Assembly (NCBI RefSeq): GCF_052180255.1
Contig: NZ_CP197466.1
Span: 310,001-374,000 of the forward strand
DNA: 64,000 bases
Source of the DNA: Paenibacillus_AM sp052180255
GTDB lineage: Bacteria > Bacillota > Bacilli > Paenibacillales > NBRC-103111
Direction: 5' to 3'
Every line of letters begins with the position of its first letter. Position 1 is the stretch's first letter. The notes under the pieces are model-generated. The model saw only the letters and a list, made by a program, of their open reading frames with translations. It was not told the DNA's origin and made no database searches. Positions 37,915 to 47,871 of the stretch are shown here, one piece after another. The translations under genes were made by a program, and so were the position numbers.

Positions 37915-38875
37915 ATTCTCTCAAATACATTGCCTAATTGATTGCTTGACAGATGTGTTCAAAGATAGATTAGATCAAAGACCACTCTATTTTGGCGTAT
38001 GGGAAGAATCAATTAATATAGAGGATGGGAAGGTTAGTTACTATTCCATCAAAAGTTCATATGAGTGGTTAATTAATCAATTTGAGTTTTTATATGGTAA
38101 GAGAATTATTGAGTGGTTTCGCTATATTACTTTGGAGGATAATTACCCGATATTACTTGGTCTTGCGGAAAATTGTAAGAGAGATAATTATTCAATAATA
38201 ATAATGGTGGATCTTTTTTATTTGCCATACGAGAAAAAAAATTTCAATAAAAATCATTGTCCACACTATATTTGGATTAATGACTTTCAAGCAGGTCAGT
38301 GGCATATTAACGACCCGTATTTTGGATATCGGGGTACAGTAACTGATGAAATATTAAGAAAGGCATTTTATCGGAAACAAATGGGAAGTGGTTTTCTTGT
38401 AGAAAATTTGTGGGAGTTTAAAAATCCAACTAGTGAAAAGATAATTCAATTATTTAAACAAAGTATTATTTTAAATTCCAGTTCAATTGGAAATTCAATG
38501 TTATCTCTTATTAAGGATATTCGATTAAATAGCCATTGCATTGAAAATATAAGATTACTTATAGCATCTATTGAGCAATTAGGTGTAGTTATCAACCGTA
38601 AGCGATCTTTATTGTACGCATACACTTTAGTTGCCGAAAAAGTTGGAAATATTAATGGGGTTGAAGGATTTAAGGCTGAACTTAATAGATTATCGTCAGC
38701 TTGGGTAAGTTTTGGGCTTATTGTGATGCGAAAAGCTACAAAGAATGATTGGGAAGAAATAGATAATCTAGAAGAGAAAATTGTTGGATTATGTAAAATC
38801 GAAATTGAAATTAAAGAAATACTATGGGGATTATACGACTTATGGGAAAATCGAACAATGACTACTCAAAAATAA
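37907..38875 (+). CDS. AsbE-like acyltransferase (module 2)
   Basis: A 322-aa protein closely patterned like petrobactin AsbE, which moves 3,4-dihydroxybenzoate from its carrier to a polyamine amine. The matching blocks are QRPLYFGVW, the VDLFYLPYEKKNFNKNHCPHY segment and WHINDPYFGYRG. The Cys-His-Asp set is C9 (or C13), H120 and D136. ATG 37907 has AAGGA upstream and is preferred over the TTG 6 bp earlier. It is coupled to carrier 3. Confidence 0.75.
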   Translation: MHEFSQIHCLIDCLTDVFKDRLDQRPLYFGVWEESINIEDGKVSYYSIKSSYEWLINQFEFLYGKRIIEWFRYITLEDNYPILLGLAENCKRDNYSIIIMVDLFYLPYEKKNFNKNHCPHYIWINDFQAGQWHINDPYFGYRGTVTDEILRKAFYRKQMGSGFLVENLWEFKNPTSEKIIQLFKQSIILNSSSIGNSMLSLIKDIRLNSHCIENIRLLIASIEQLGVVINRKRSLLYAYTLVAEKVGNINGVEGFKAELNRLSSAWVSFGLIVMRKATKNDWEEIDNLEEKIVGLCKIEIEIKEILWGLYDLWENRTMTTQK

Positions 38876-40215
38876 AAATTGGTTATATTACTGGAATGTC
38901 AAATAAAGTGAATGAAAGAGTTATTGATGAACAATGGAATGATTGTTTGAGAAAATATGCGGAGCTAGAACCGATAACTCCGATTCAAATGTTGAAATTA
39001 TTCGGAGGCTCATTTGAAAAATGGTTAAAGGATTTTCCAATATCATTAATTAAGTTAAGTGATAATTTAGATAAATTGTGCAGAATACATAAAATTAATG
39101 TTTTATACATTAATATGCCTGTTTTATTTCCATATTTATTAATGGCGCGAAATAAGATGGGAATTGATATTCGTTTTTTATTTATCGTTCATTCGGTAGC
39201 CTCAGAGTATTGGATGAGGCTCCTATTGTCTGTTGCGCCATGGATTAGACAACAAGATTTGATCATAAGTAATACAGAGTCCAGTAAGCAAGCTCTACTC
39301 CGATTATCACCATGCTTTGAAGATGTGTATACTATTCCACTTTGTTTGGATGTGGATAGTGAAAGTAAGAATCATGAGGAATTACTCCGTAGAAAGAATA
39401 AAAGAATTTTATCTATAGGAAGAATCGAGGATGTTAAAAATATAGGATTTCTTATTAATTGGTTTAATGAGTTATATAAAAAATATCCATCAATTGAATT
39501 GGTAATTGTAGGTGAATATACAGGTGTTTCAGAAGATCAAAAGTTGCAATACCAACAAAAAATTAATAGCCTACTAGAAAAATATAATCTGGGAAGTAAG
39601 GTGATATTTACAGGAGCGTTGGTTGGGCAAGCGAAACAAAAAGCATTTCGTGAAGCTTACTTATTGGTTAATTTCTCTATCGATCCAGGTGAAACCTTTG
39701 GCTTCAATTTGTTGGAGGCGAAATCAATGGGTACACCCGTTATTTGTTCACGGTGGAATGGTTTCAAAGAGCTAGTTAAAGATGGTGAAGATGGCTTCCT
39801 TGTTAAGTGCGATTGGGTAGGTGACATCCCTCAGATTGATATGGAAGATGCTTTGAAAAAAGGAAGTATGATATTGGAAAACAATGGGTTGTGGATATCA
39901 ATGTCTACTACTAGTTTAAAAAACTATGACAAGTATAAGTCTATACATATTATTCCGGAAATTTTAAGTGAAATAATTGCACGGGAAAATATGAGTAGAG
40001 AGGGTTATGAAATTGAAAGAATAGCAATGACTCCAATTGAATTACTACCCGAGTTCTATCAAGTTAATAATTTGAAAAAAATCGGATTAAATAAAAAAAC
40101 TCCCATTTCAATTCTTGAAATAGAAAATAAAAAAACTCCATTATCTCTTTGGTTACCAAAAGTGAAACCAATCATTGATCACTTTGCGGAGGAATCATTC
40201 TATGCAAATAATTAA
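38824..40215 (+). CDS. GT4-type glycosyltransferase
   Basis: A protein of up to 463 aa with the GT-B C-terminal domain of family 4: RILSIGRIEDVKNIGFLINW, then FSIDPGETFGFNLLEAKSMGTPVICS with the nucleotide-sugar-binding E-x7-E. The product is presumably a glycoside. The start is uncertain: ATG 38824 overlaps the AsbE-like gene by 52 bp, and ATG 38842 is equally possible. The C-terminus extends beyond the typical GT4 end by about 60 residues of unknown role. Confidence 0.82.
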   Translation: MGIIRLMGKSNNDYSKIKIGYITGMSNKVNERVIDEQWNDCLRKYAELEPITPIQMLKLFGGSFEKWLKDFPISLIKLSDNLDKLCRIHKINVLYINMPVLFPYLLMARNKMGIDIRFLFIVHSVASEYWMRLLLSVAPWIRQQDLIISNTESSKQALLRLSPCFEDVYTIPLCLDVDSESKNHEELLRRKNKRILSIGRIEDVKNIGFLINWFNELYKKYPSIELVIVGEYTGVSEDQKLQYQQKINSLLEKYNLGSKVIFTGALVGQAKQKAFREAYLLVNFSIDPGETFGFNLLEAKSMGTPVICSRWNGFKELVKDGEDGFLVKCDWVGDIPQIDMEDALKKGSMILENNGLWISMSTTSLKNYDKYKSIHIIPEILSEIIARENMSREGYEIERIAMTPIELLPEFYQVNNLKKIGLNKKTPISILEIENKKTPLSLWLPKVKPIIDHFAEESFYANN

Positions 40216-41944
40216 TTTATACAAACAGATAAAAGGTTATTTAGTAAAACGTGGCTTTCTTACGGCAATCGCATATGGGTTATCTTTTTTAAGACTCGCT
40301 CTAATCATGATACAGCCTCTTATTTTTGGATACCTGATCGATAATGTGCTGGTTGAAAAAAAGAAAGAGTTAATTATTCCTATTCTCTTATTCGCACTTT
40401 TAATAGCGATTATAACGATGGTATTTCTTGTTATACAGGTTAGTCTTTTTCGCTACCTTGGAATTTCACAAACGTTGGAAATCAGGGAACATTTAATACG
40501 CCATTTAAGGAAAATTCCTTTAAGTGAGATTGAGAAAAATGGTTCTGGAAAGTTTGTTCCACTACTTGGGAATGATACTGCGGCAATGGCTAATTTCTTA
40601 AATAATATTATGGTTGAGATTTCCAACCATGTTTTCTCTATATTTATAGCATTAGGTATTATTTTTTATTTGGATTGGCGTCTTGGTTTAATTGCAGTAA
40701 TAATGATCCCATTTCTTTTAATTTTACCAAAAATGTTTAAACATCCTCTGGGGGTTCATTATAGTGATGTAAGATCACATAATGAGGAGATAGGAACTTT
40801 TCTTGTTGAATGTGTGGAAGGTTCAAGAGAGATTAAGGCACTTCAATTGGAAGAATGGGAGATAAAAAGGAACAAAGGGATGTATCGTAATCTTGTAAAA
40901 TCTAGTGTTAAATCTACGATGTATAGTGTATTGTCTGGTCAGGTTAGCACTCTTCCTATTAGTTTGATAATTGTTTTTACATATTGGTTTGGGAGCCAAC
41001 AGGTGTTATCAGATTCGATGTCGATAGGAATGATGGTTGCAACTGTTACGTATCTTGAAGGAATTCTGCATCCTATTCAATCGATTAATCGGTTTTTCGG
41101 TGACATACAATTGACAGAAGTTTCATTAAAACGAATCAAGGAATTCTTATCTATTTCAAAAGATAAACAGCAATCAATTGAATATATTCAAGATACAAAA
41201 ATCAGTGCAGGTAAAAAATTGGTGCTTCAAAGTGAAAGTATTACTTTAGAATCAGATGATCACTATAAGATACTTGATCAAATATCTGTTAAAGCACAGC
41301 AGGGGAGTGTAATTGCTTTTGTCGGGAGAAGTGGATCTGGAAAGACATCCTTGTTTAAGGTTCTAGCTGGTCTTGGTTCAGCAAATTCTGGAAAGGTAAA
41401 AATCTATGGAAAGTTTGAGACAGAAGGAAATGATAAAGTTAACTCTCAATTTGGAGTTGTTTTTCAAGAGCAATTTGTATTCAAAGGTACACTTTCCGAA
41501 AATATTAGTCTTGGTAAATTAACAGCTACATCAGATGAAATTTATGAAGCAGCATGTAAAGCAGATTTAAAAGAATTTATCGACAGTTTACCTAAAGGTT
41601 TGGACACTGTAGTTAATTATCGAGGGTTTCAATTGTCAGGAGGTCAGAAGCAAAGAATTGCATTAGCTAGAATGTTTTTAAGAAATCCCGATATACTCAT
41701 TCTTGACGAACCAACATCTGCACTTGATTCTATTACAGAAGCCAGAGTCATGGAGCAACTTCTTAGTCATGATAGTAAAAGAACTCGTCTGATATCTACA
41801 CATAAAATTGATACGATAATTAATGCAGATTATATTTATGTATTAGAAGATGGTAGAATCATTGAAGAAGGTACTCATGACAGTCTAATGAAGCTAAATG
41901 GTATCTACTGTGAAATGGTTTTAAATAAGATGAGTTTGGTATGA
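40202..41944 (+). CDS. ABC exporter, fused membrane and ATPase domains
   Basis: A 580-aa half-transporter that works as a dimer in the membrane. About six hydrophobic segments lie in residues 15-290. The ATPase has Walker A GRSGSGKT (375-382), signature LSGGQKQR (from about 478) and Walker B ILILDEP (D502, E503). It likely exports the cluster product. ATG 40202 follows GCGGAGG. It overlaps the glycosyltransferase by 14 bp and the next ligase by 4 bp (ATGA). Confidence 0.9.
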   Translation: MQIINLYKQIKGYLVKRGFLTAIAYGLSFLRLALIMIQPLIFGYLIDNVLVEKKKELIIPILLFALLIAIITMVFLVIQVSLFRYLGISQTLEIREHLIRHLRKIPLSEIEKNGSGKFVPLLGNDTAAMANFLNNIMVEISNHVFSIFIALGIIFYLDWRLGLIAVIMIPFLLILPKMFKHPLGVHYSDVRSHNEEIGTFLVECVEGSREIKALQLEEWEIKRNKGMYRNLVKSSVKSTMYSVLSGQVSTLPISLIIVFTYWFGSQQVLSDSMSIGMMVATVTYLEGILHPIQSINRFFGDIQLTEVSLKRIKEFLSISKDKQQSIEYIQDTKISAGKKLVLQSESITLESDDHYKILDQISVKAQQGSVIAFVGRSGSGKTSLFKVLAGLGSANSGKVKIYGKFETEGNDKVNSQFGVVFQEQFVFKGTLSENISLGKLTATSDEIYEAACKADLKEFIDSLPKGLDTVVNYRGFQLSGGQKQRIALARMFLRNPDILILDEPTSALDSITEARVMEQLLSHDSKRTRLISTHKIDTIINADYIYVLEDGRIIEEGTHDSLMKLNGIYCEMVLNKMSLV

Positions 41945-43428
41945 TTTATGAGTATCCCATGAGCGATCTTAGAAAATGGTTAAATGTTGTCGCACGATAT
42001 AAATGCATTGTTGAGTTTTCAGATAGAAGTAGACACATTAAATTACCTTTTTTTGAGCTGTTTTATCAAGCTGAAAAAATTGCTGGAAAATTGCGAATAA
42101 ATAACAAAAAAAACAAAGCAGTATGTGTGTTGATTCTTGACAATAATATCGATTTTTTATTTTCATTATTAGTGAGTTTAATAAGCAATTTTATCCCAGT
42201 TATGATGCCTCATTATACAAGCATAAGGGAAAAAATAGAAAATATAATATTTCTGGAAGCGGAGGTGGTAATAGTCACTTCTACTTTTATTTCTTATTTA
42301 ATTGCAAATAACGAGTATTATTTTTTTAACTCTTGGGGGGTGCCAACGCAGACAGTTTATTGCTTCGTAAAGAGACAAAAGGTAAGGAGACTGTTACCCC
42401 ACCCTGAAACTGAAGTAATGTTCTTGACTTCTGGTTCAATTGGAAAACCTAAAATTATTCAGCTAAGTGTAAGGAACATTCTTTCAAATTTTACGGCAAT
42501 TCAGGCGTATATTAAATTGGAAGAAAAAGATAGAGTGCTGGTTACAAGATCATTAGGGACTGCTTCAGTAATGGTGGGAGAGGTTTTACCAGCACTTGCA
42601 AGTTGTTCGACTATTCATTTTTGCGAGAACCAACCATCGATACTTACCCTAAATGAATCTATTAAGAACTATCGACCTACTTTTTTGTGTACAGTACCGG
42701 CTGCACTGTATGCACTAGCATCAGATGATGCAATCTTTAAACAAGGTCAATTGGATTTAAAAAAAATTGTTACTGTAGGTGCGGCGATTTCTCATTCAAT
42801 GTTAAAAAAATTAACACATAATTTATCTTATGTTGATATTTATCCTTCATATGGACTAACAGAAGCTTCTCCAAGAGTTTCTTTTTTGCCACCTAATAAG
42901 ATAATGAGTAAAATCGGTTCGGTAGGACAACCAATAGAAGGTGTTCAAGTAGAAATATATTCACCTGCAGGAGAGTCAGTAAAGGAAGATGTGATTGGAG
43001 AAATAGTGGTAAAAGGTCCGAATGTTATGCTTGGCTATTATGGAGAAAGTGATTTAACTACAGAAGATAGAGGTCTAATGACCGGAGACTTGGGTTATAA
43101 GGATAGAGAGGGATTTATATACATCGAAGGAAGAAAGGATTCAGCTATCAATGTAGGTGGGCATACAATATGTCCTGAACATGTAGAAATGATCATTGAA
43201 TCGTTCCCCTCAATATATGAGTGTCTTATTTATGGAGTAAGCGATCAAATATTTGGTCATATTCTTCACGCAGAGATTATCATTAACGAGTTTTTTGACA
43301 TGAAAATTTTTAAGAGTTATTTATCAGTCTCATTAAGATCTCATGAGCAGCCACGTAAGATCCATTTTGTTGAAAAGTTACAGAAGACGACAAGTGGAAA
43401 AAAAATCAGATATAGTAGGTCATTATAA
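41941..43428 (+). CDS. acyl-AMP ligase
   Basis: A 495-aa adenylate-forming enzyme of the acyl/aryl-CoA ligase superfamily. The AMP loop is LTSGSIGKPK (slightly degenerate), then YPSYGLTEASPR, MTGDLGY and GRKDSAINVGGHTICP, ending in TTSGKKIRYSR with the catalytic lysine. The acid substrate is unknown. It is translationally coupled at both sides and immediately precedes carrier 4 (TAATG overlap), which is its probable partner. Confidence 0.83.
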   Translation: MIYEYPMSDLRKWLNVVARYKCIVEFSDRSRHIKLPFFELFYQAEKIAGKLRINNKKNKAVCVLILDNNIDFLFSLLVSLISNFIPVMMPHYTSIREKIENIIFLEAEVVIVTSTFISYLIANNEYYFFNSWGVPTQTVYCFVKRQKVRRLLPHPETEVMFLTSGSIGKPKIIQLSVRNILSNFTAIQAYIKLEEKDRVLVTRSLGTASVMVGEVLPALASCSTIHFCENQPSILTLNESIKNYRPTFLCTVPAALYALASDDAIFKQGQLDLKKIVTVGAAISHSMLKKLTHNLSYVDIYPSYGLTEASPRVSFLPPNKIMSKIGSVGQPIEGVQVEIYSPAGESVKEDVIGEIVVKGPNVMLGYYGESDLTTEDRGLMTGDLGYKDREGFIYIEGRKDSAINVGGHTICPEHVEMIIESFPSIYECLIYGVSDQIFGHILHAEIIINEFFDMKIFKSYLSVSLRSHEQPRKIHFVEKLQKTTSGKKIRYSRSL

Positions 43429-43679
43429 TGAATAGAGCAAACGTGAAGGCTAAACTACTTTTTCTTATGTCAACCATAGTAGGTAGATCTTTATCGGAGA
43501 ATGAAGCTATGCTACTGATCGAAGATTATAATCTGGACTCTATAAGTTTTATTGAACTCATAGTGGGAATGGAGAAGCAATTCGGGTTTGTAATACCGGC
43601 TGAAGACTACCGTATAGAGTTGTATGCTACTCTCGGACTAACTATTGATTATATCTTGAGGAGAACTAGTATTGAGTGA
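43428..43679 (+). CDS. acyl carrier protein 4
   Basis: An 83-aa carrier with serine in YNLDSISFIELI. It overlaps the ligase before it and the PaaK-like ligase after it, so two activating enzymes flank it. Which of them loads it is undecided. Confidence 0.83.
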   Translation: MNRANVKAKLLFLMSTIVGRSLSENEAMLLIEDYNLDSISFIELIVGMEKQFGFVIPAEDYRIELYATLGLTIDYILRRTSIE

Positions 43680-44811
43680 AGAGGAGCGTTATCGAGTTAA
43701 TTTATTGTTTCAAGAAGTAGTGCGTAATTATGAATATTATTGTAATTTGAATGGCGAATCACATAATTTTGAAGAACTTCCATTAGTGGATAAGGAGGTT
43801 CTAAAGACATGTTATCCTTTGTTTCGTTCAAAGAATCATGATGAAACACAACCGTATATAGAGTCCTTTACATCAGGTACTACAGGTATTCCCTTTAAAT
43901 GTATCAGAACAAAGAGGGAGCAAATTCAATTATCATTAATGATCTCTCGCAAACATGCTAAATGGGGACTTCCTGTAAAACATCGTTCGATCGTATTAAG
44001 TAATAGGGTTTCAATTTACCCAGATCAATATAATTGCTATATTGAACAAATAAATAGAATAAATCCTCATCGAATTCAAGGAAGATTTTCTGATCTTCTG
44101 GAGTTATCAAAACGAGTAAATCACAATTTTACTTGTCCTGCATTGGTGTGTATTCAAAACTGGGGAGAGTCAATTCAACCCAATCACATCGAACAAATAG
44201 AAAGAGCTTTTCAAGCACCGCTATACAACTATTACGGAATTGAAGAAATATATGGTATTGCATATTCAGATAAAGATCGAATGTTGGTAATTGATCAAGA
44301 GTCGGTTTATGTAGAAATCGTAAATCCTGACACGCATAAAGTAGTAAGAGAAGGGGAATTGGGGGAGATAGTGGTTACTTCATTTTTTATGAAAAGTGTA
44401 CCTTATATTAGGTATCGAACAGGAGATTTAGGTGCCGTTACTTATGATAGAAAGAATAATAGAAAAATATTACACTTATTAGCTGGTCGTAAAAATTCGA
44501 TTTTATTTAAAAATAGAACTATTAATGCAAGTATATTTCGTTATTTGGATCGCTTTTTATATGAACTATCTGTCGGTGTAGATCTCAGATATCAATTGGT
44601 TCAAAATTCTTATACTTCATTTCTATTATTGCTTACTGTTACAGGGAATATTCAAACAAATGAATTAGAGAAACGGTTAGGTCCAATGTTTGATTCATGG
44701 TTAGGAGAAAAGGTTGAAGTTAAAGTGCAGCAGGTAAGTGAATTAATTAAAAATTCCTATAATGGTAAAACTGAGCCGTTTATATGTCAAATTAATAGAG
44801 AGGATTATTGA
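43672..44811 (+). CDS. PaaK-like adenylate-forming ligase
   Basis: A 379-aa member of the phenylacetate-CoA ligase-like group. Motifs: SFTSGTTGIPFK, YNYYGIEEIYG and YIRYRTGDLG. The catalytic lysine loop near the C-terminus is less typical. Aromatic acids are the usual substrates in this group, so an aminobenzoate or hydroxybenzoate is plausible given pabA/pabB and the AsbF-like gene. A TTG start follows GAGGAG inside the end of carrier 4. Confidence 0.75.
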   Translation: MSEEERYRVNLLFQEVVRNYEYYCNLNGESHNFEELPLVDKEVLKTCYPLFRSKNHDETQPYIESFTSGTTGIPFKCIRTKREQIQLSLMISRKHAKWGLPVKHRSIVLSNRVSIYPDQYNCYIEQINRINPHRIQGRFSDLLELSKRVNHNFTCPALVCIQNWGESIQPNHIEQIERAFQAPLYNYYGIEEIYGIAYSDKDRMLVIDQESVYVEIVNPDTHKVVREGELGEIVVTSFFMKSVPYIRYRTGDLGAVTYDRKNNRKILHLLAGRKNSILFKNRTINASIFRYLDRFLYELSVGVDLRYQLVQNSYTSFLLLLTVTGNIQTNELEKRLGPMFDSWLGEKVEVKVQQVSELIKNSYNGKTEPFICQINREDY

Positions 44812-45773
44812 TTTTGGAAAACAACGGACTACAGAAAATAATAAAAGAAGAGATAGTAAAATTAGCAGCTATGGAATGTGCTGCTTCTTGTGTATTAACT
44901 CTTTTGAATAAGATGTCCTTTGAAATAAAGGACTTTTTAATTAATTATTGGAATTTGAATTATACAGGTAAGATATTAATGGGCGCTAGAAATGTTAGAT
45001 TATTTGATTTGGAAAAGTTGTATGGAATAAGAGTAATTTTTACTAAGTCGACAAAAGAGCAACTATTAGATTTTCTTTCGGATGGTGGTAAGGCATTATA
45101 TTTATGTAACGCATCGGGTTTTTCTTTTTTCCCAGATAGTATGTTAGGCTATGAAAGTTCTGGGTTTAAACACTTTACATTATTGTATGGTCTTGATAAA
45201 AACCGACAAGTTATGATGGTTGACCCTATTATTGATTTTATTGATTCTGTAAGTTTTACAGATTTATTAAAGGCAAGTGTCGGCGAACATTATTATTATT
45301 ATTATGCATTGGTTTTTCCCAAAACCAAATTGGCTAGAGATGAAAGTCAATCACTAGATTATTCAATGAATAGAAATTTTCATTATTACATGGAGAGTAA
45401 GCTTCATGGAGGGAGAATGGCGATTGAAAGATTTTTGGAAGATCTTGTTCATTCTATTGACTGGCCAGAAAAGGAACGGAAAGATTGGGTGACGATGAAT
45501 ATTACTACAGTTAATGCAATTGCGAATCTAAGAAGAATAATTTGGGGTCACTTAAAAGATTTGTTACCTATAATACTTGTTGATAAATTTACAATTATTG
45601 TTAATGAAATTGTTGAATTATGGAAAAATGTTATTTTCCAATTAATTAAATACAATCGGTCGCCCCAGAACATGGAATTAATCAACTATCTTAAGGGAAA
45701 AATAACTGCTGTTGCGAAGAAGGAAGAATTTCTTTTATACCAACTCGTTGAATGGAGAAGTGAAAAATTGTGA
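44808..45773 (+). CDS. BtrH/AsbE-like acyltransferase (module 3)
   Basis: A 321-aa third member of the Cys-His-Asp transferase set: C24/C28 in MECAASCVLTLLN, H122 in FKHFTLLYGL and D139 in MMVDPIIDF. Spacing matches the proteins at 30860 and 37907, although overall similarity is low. It probably unloads carrier 4. A TTG start is used; a second in-frame TTG 6 bp later is possible. It overlaps its neighbours by 4 bp on each side. Confidence 0.6.
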   Translation: MILENNGLQKIIKEEIVKLAAMECAASCVLTLLNKMSFEIKDFLINYWNLNYTGKILMGARNVRLFDLEKLYGIRVIFTKSTKEQLLDFLSDGGKALYLCNASGFSFFPDSMLGYESSGFKHFTLLYGLDKNRQVMMVDPIIDFIDSVSFTDLLKASVGEHYYYYYALVFPKTKLARDESQSLDYSMNRNFHYYMESKLHGGRMAIERFLEDLVHSIDWPEKERKDWVTMNITTVNAIANLRRIIWGHLKDLLPIILVDKFTIIVNEIVELWKNVIFQLIKYNRSPQNMELINYLKGKITAVAKKEEFLLYQLVEWRSEKL

Positions 45774-46606
45774 ATATCAGTCTTTGTACTATATCATTCC
45801 GACATGAGTTATTGTGCTTTTCAGATATTATTAGATTTGCAGAGTTAAATGGAATTAATGGGATAGAGTTATGGGGGGTTCATGCAAAAAACCTTTATAG
45901 TAAGTTGGAGAGTACAATAAAACTTTTGAAGCAAATGGGCAAATGTAATATTAATATTACCATGATTAGTGAGTACTTAGATTTTAATGAAAATATCGAT
46001 ATTCTGATTTCAAAGTGCAAGGAAATCGTTAACTATTCAAAGTTTTTTGGCACTAACAAGATTAGAATCTTTTTCGGAAATAGCCAAAGTGAAGGTATTA
46101 AACAAATTGAGTGGATTAATGCTATTGAGAAGTTAAAGAAAATCGTAGAATTATTTTCGAAAAAAGGAATATATGTACTAATCGAAACGCACCCTAACAC
46201 CTATGCAGATACATTAATATCCACAAAAAGAATGTGTGAGGAGGTTCAAAACGAGTATTTGAAAGTCAACCTTGATTATCTCCATCTGTGGGAAACAGGA
46301 GTATTTCCAGTAGAGGCATATTATCAGTTGCAACCCTGGATAGCAAACTATCACTTGAAGAATATTTTAGCAATTGAGTACAGTAACGTTTTTGAACCGG
46401 CAAACATTTACTCGCCTAACGGAACTCGTTTGGGTATGACTTCTCTTAGAAATGGAGCTATTCAATATGAAGAAGTGATTCGCCTAATGCTAAATAACGA
46501 AAATAATTCTTACATAGGGATTGAATGGTTTGGGGACGACCCAATAAACTATTTAATTGAAGAAAAGAAGTGGATATCGGCTCTAAAACCACTTGTTCGA
46601 GTCTAA
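45770..46606 (+). CDS. AsbF-like 3-dehydroshikimate dehydratase
   Basis: A 278-aa TIM-barrel enzyme converting 3-dehydroshikimate to 3,4-dihydroxybenzoate. The match to petrobactin AsbF is strong: SLCTISFRHELL at the start, GIELWGVHAKNLY, IETHPNT (metal glutamate), VNLDYLHLWETG (metal aspartate), PWIANYHLKNI (histidine), FEPANIY and IGIEWFG (last glutamate). It needs a divalent metal. A GTG start overlaps the previous gene by 4 bp. It supplies the catechol acid that the AsbC-like ligase would activate. Confidence 0.92.
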   Translation: MNISLCTISFRHELLCFSDIIRFAELNGINGIELWGVHAKNLYSKLESTIKLLKQMGKCNINITMISEYLDFNENIDILISKCKEIVNYSKFFGTNKIRIFFGNSQSEGIKQIEWINAIEKLKKIVELFSKKGIYVLIETHPNTYADTLISTKRMCEEVQNEYLKVNLDYLHLWETGVFPVEAYYQLQPWIANYHLKNILAIEYSNVFEPANIYSPNGTRLGMTSLRNGAIQYEEVIRLMLNNENNSYIGIEWFGDDPINYLIEEKKWISALKPLVRV

Positions 46607-46607
46607 T

Positions 46608-47855
46608 ATGCAACGAAAAATTATTAATAGCTTATTAGGTAATGACTTTCCCAAAATATTTTATTCCAACATTAATTGGGAACAAAGCTACAGGAACAAT
46701 TTTTATCCGAAATTGCGGAATGAAAATAGTAATATACACCATTTAGATAGTTTGCAATTATTCCTAGCATCTTCTAAGGATATTGTATTATTAAGAGAAA
46801 AACCGGATGAACAGCACCTCTCTTATTTATATAGAGAGGAAGGTATCGAACTGCCACAATTATTAGTTAAGAGTGAATGGGATGATTTAAGAAACTTCGA
46901 AAAAAAAATAATCATACCATATGCGATGACCAATGATGTACATACTTTAATAAATCAGTCACAATGTAAACATTTTGGCACCAATAATGTCGAATTAGTT
47001 ATGAAATTAAATAATAAAGCGTTTGTACGGGAACTTGTTAGTGGAATGAATTACCCTGTACCTAAGGGAAGTGTCTGCAATAGTGTCGAGTCTCTTGTCG
47101 CTGAATATGAGAAATTAAAACAGAACACGTTTGCCAAAAGGTTTGTAATCAAGCAGCCTTATGGATCTTCAGGTAATGCATTCTATCATGTGTTTAGCAA
47201 CAAGGACTTTTATACCATAATAGATCGTATTAGGAATAGATCATTTGATCGGAGTATATGGATTATTGAAGAATGGCAAAGAACCAGTATGTGCTTAAAT
47301 GCACAATTGTTAATAAAGCCAGAAGCTAGTCGGATTTTATCTATTACTCAGCAACTTAGCAATCCACTGGGTATTTATAAAGGCTCAGATTTGCTTCCAA
47401 ATGTACCTGAAAAGCTTGCGGACACATATAATGGTTATCTTTTGGAGTTAATGCAGGTTGTTGAAGCAATGGGTTACCAGGGTTTTTTGGGAATAGATTC
47501 ATATATCGATGAAAGAGAAAGTCTAGTTCCAGTCATTGAGATAAATGCCCGAATGACAATTTTAACATATTTATATGATCTTCGAGAACATCTAATTAAT
47601 AGAAACCAACAAAGTATTGTTTACAAAATTTATAAATTTACACTTAAATATCTAATATCATTTAATAAGTTTTTAGAGGATTTCAAGAAAAAAATAAATT
47701 ATGAGGGAGATAACAAGTTCATTATTCTAAACTACTCAACAGTACATGTAGATAATAATTGGATTCATAACGTTCATATAGCATTTAGCGGGTATCAACC
47801 CGGCAGTGCATATATAATTATGAAAGAAGCAGAACGTTACATAAGATCATTATGA
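46608..47855 (+). CDS. ATP-grasp ligase, BtrJ-like in context
   Basis: A 415-aa ATP-grasp enzyme. The ATP-binding part is RFVIKQPYGSSGNAFYHV followed by IWIIEEWQ, and the metal-binding end is VPVIEINARMT. ATP-grasp ligases join a carboxylate to an amine or thiol through an acyl phosphate. In butirosin synthesis BtrJ loads glutamate onto carrier BtrI, and here too a PLP decarboxylase follows, so the same role is inferred. The start is set at ATG 46608; an earlier TTG (46593) is possible. Confidence 0.75.
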   Translation: MQRKIINSLLGNDFPKIFYSNINWEQSYRNNFYPKLRNENSNIHHLDSLQLFLASSKDIVLLREKPDEQHLSYLYREEGIELPQLLVKSEWDDLRNFEKKIIIPYAMTNDVHTLINQSQCKHFGTNNVELVMKLNNKAFVRELVSGMNYPVPKGSVCNSVESLVAEYEKLKQNTFAKRFVIKQPYGSSGNAFYHVFSNKDFYTIIDRIRNRSFDRSIWIIEEWQRTSMCLNAQLLIKPEASRILSITQQLSNPLGIYKGSDLLPNVPEKLADTYNGYLLELMQVVEAMGYQGFLGIDSYIDERESLVPVIEINARMTILTYLYDLREHLINRNQQSIVYKIYKFTLKYLISFNKFLEDFKKKINYEGDNKFIILNYSTVHVDNNWIHNVHIAFSGYQPGSAYIIMKEAERYIRSL

Positions 47856-47871
47856 TTGGAGTGATAAAAAT

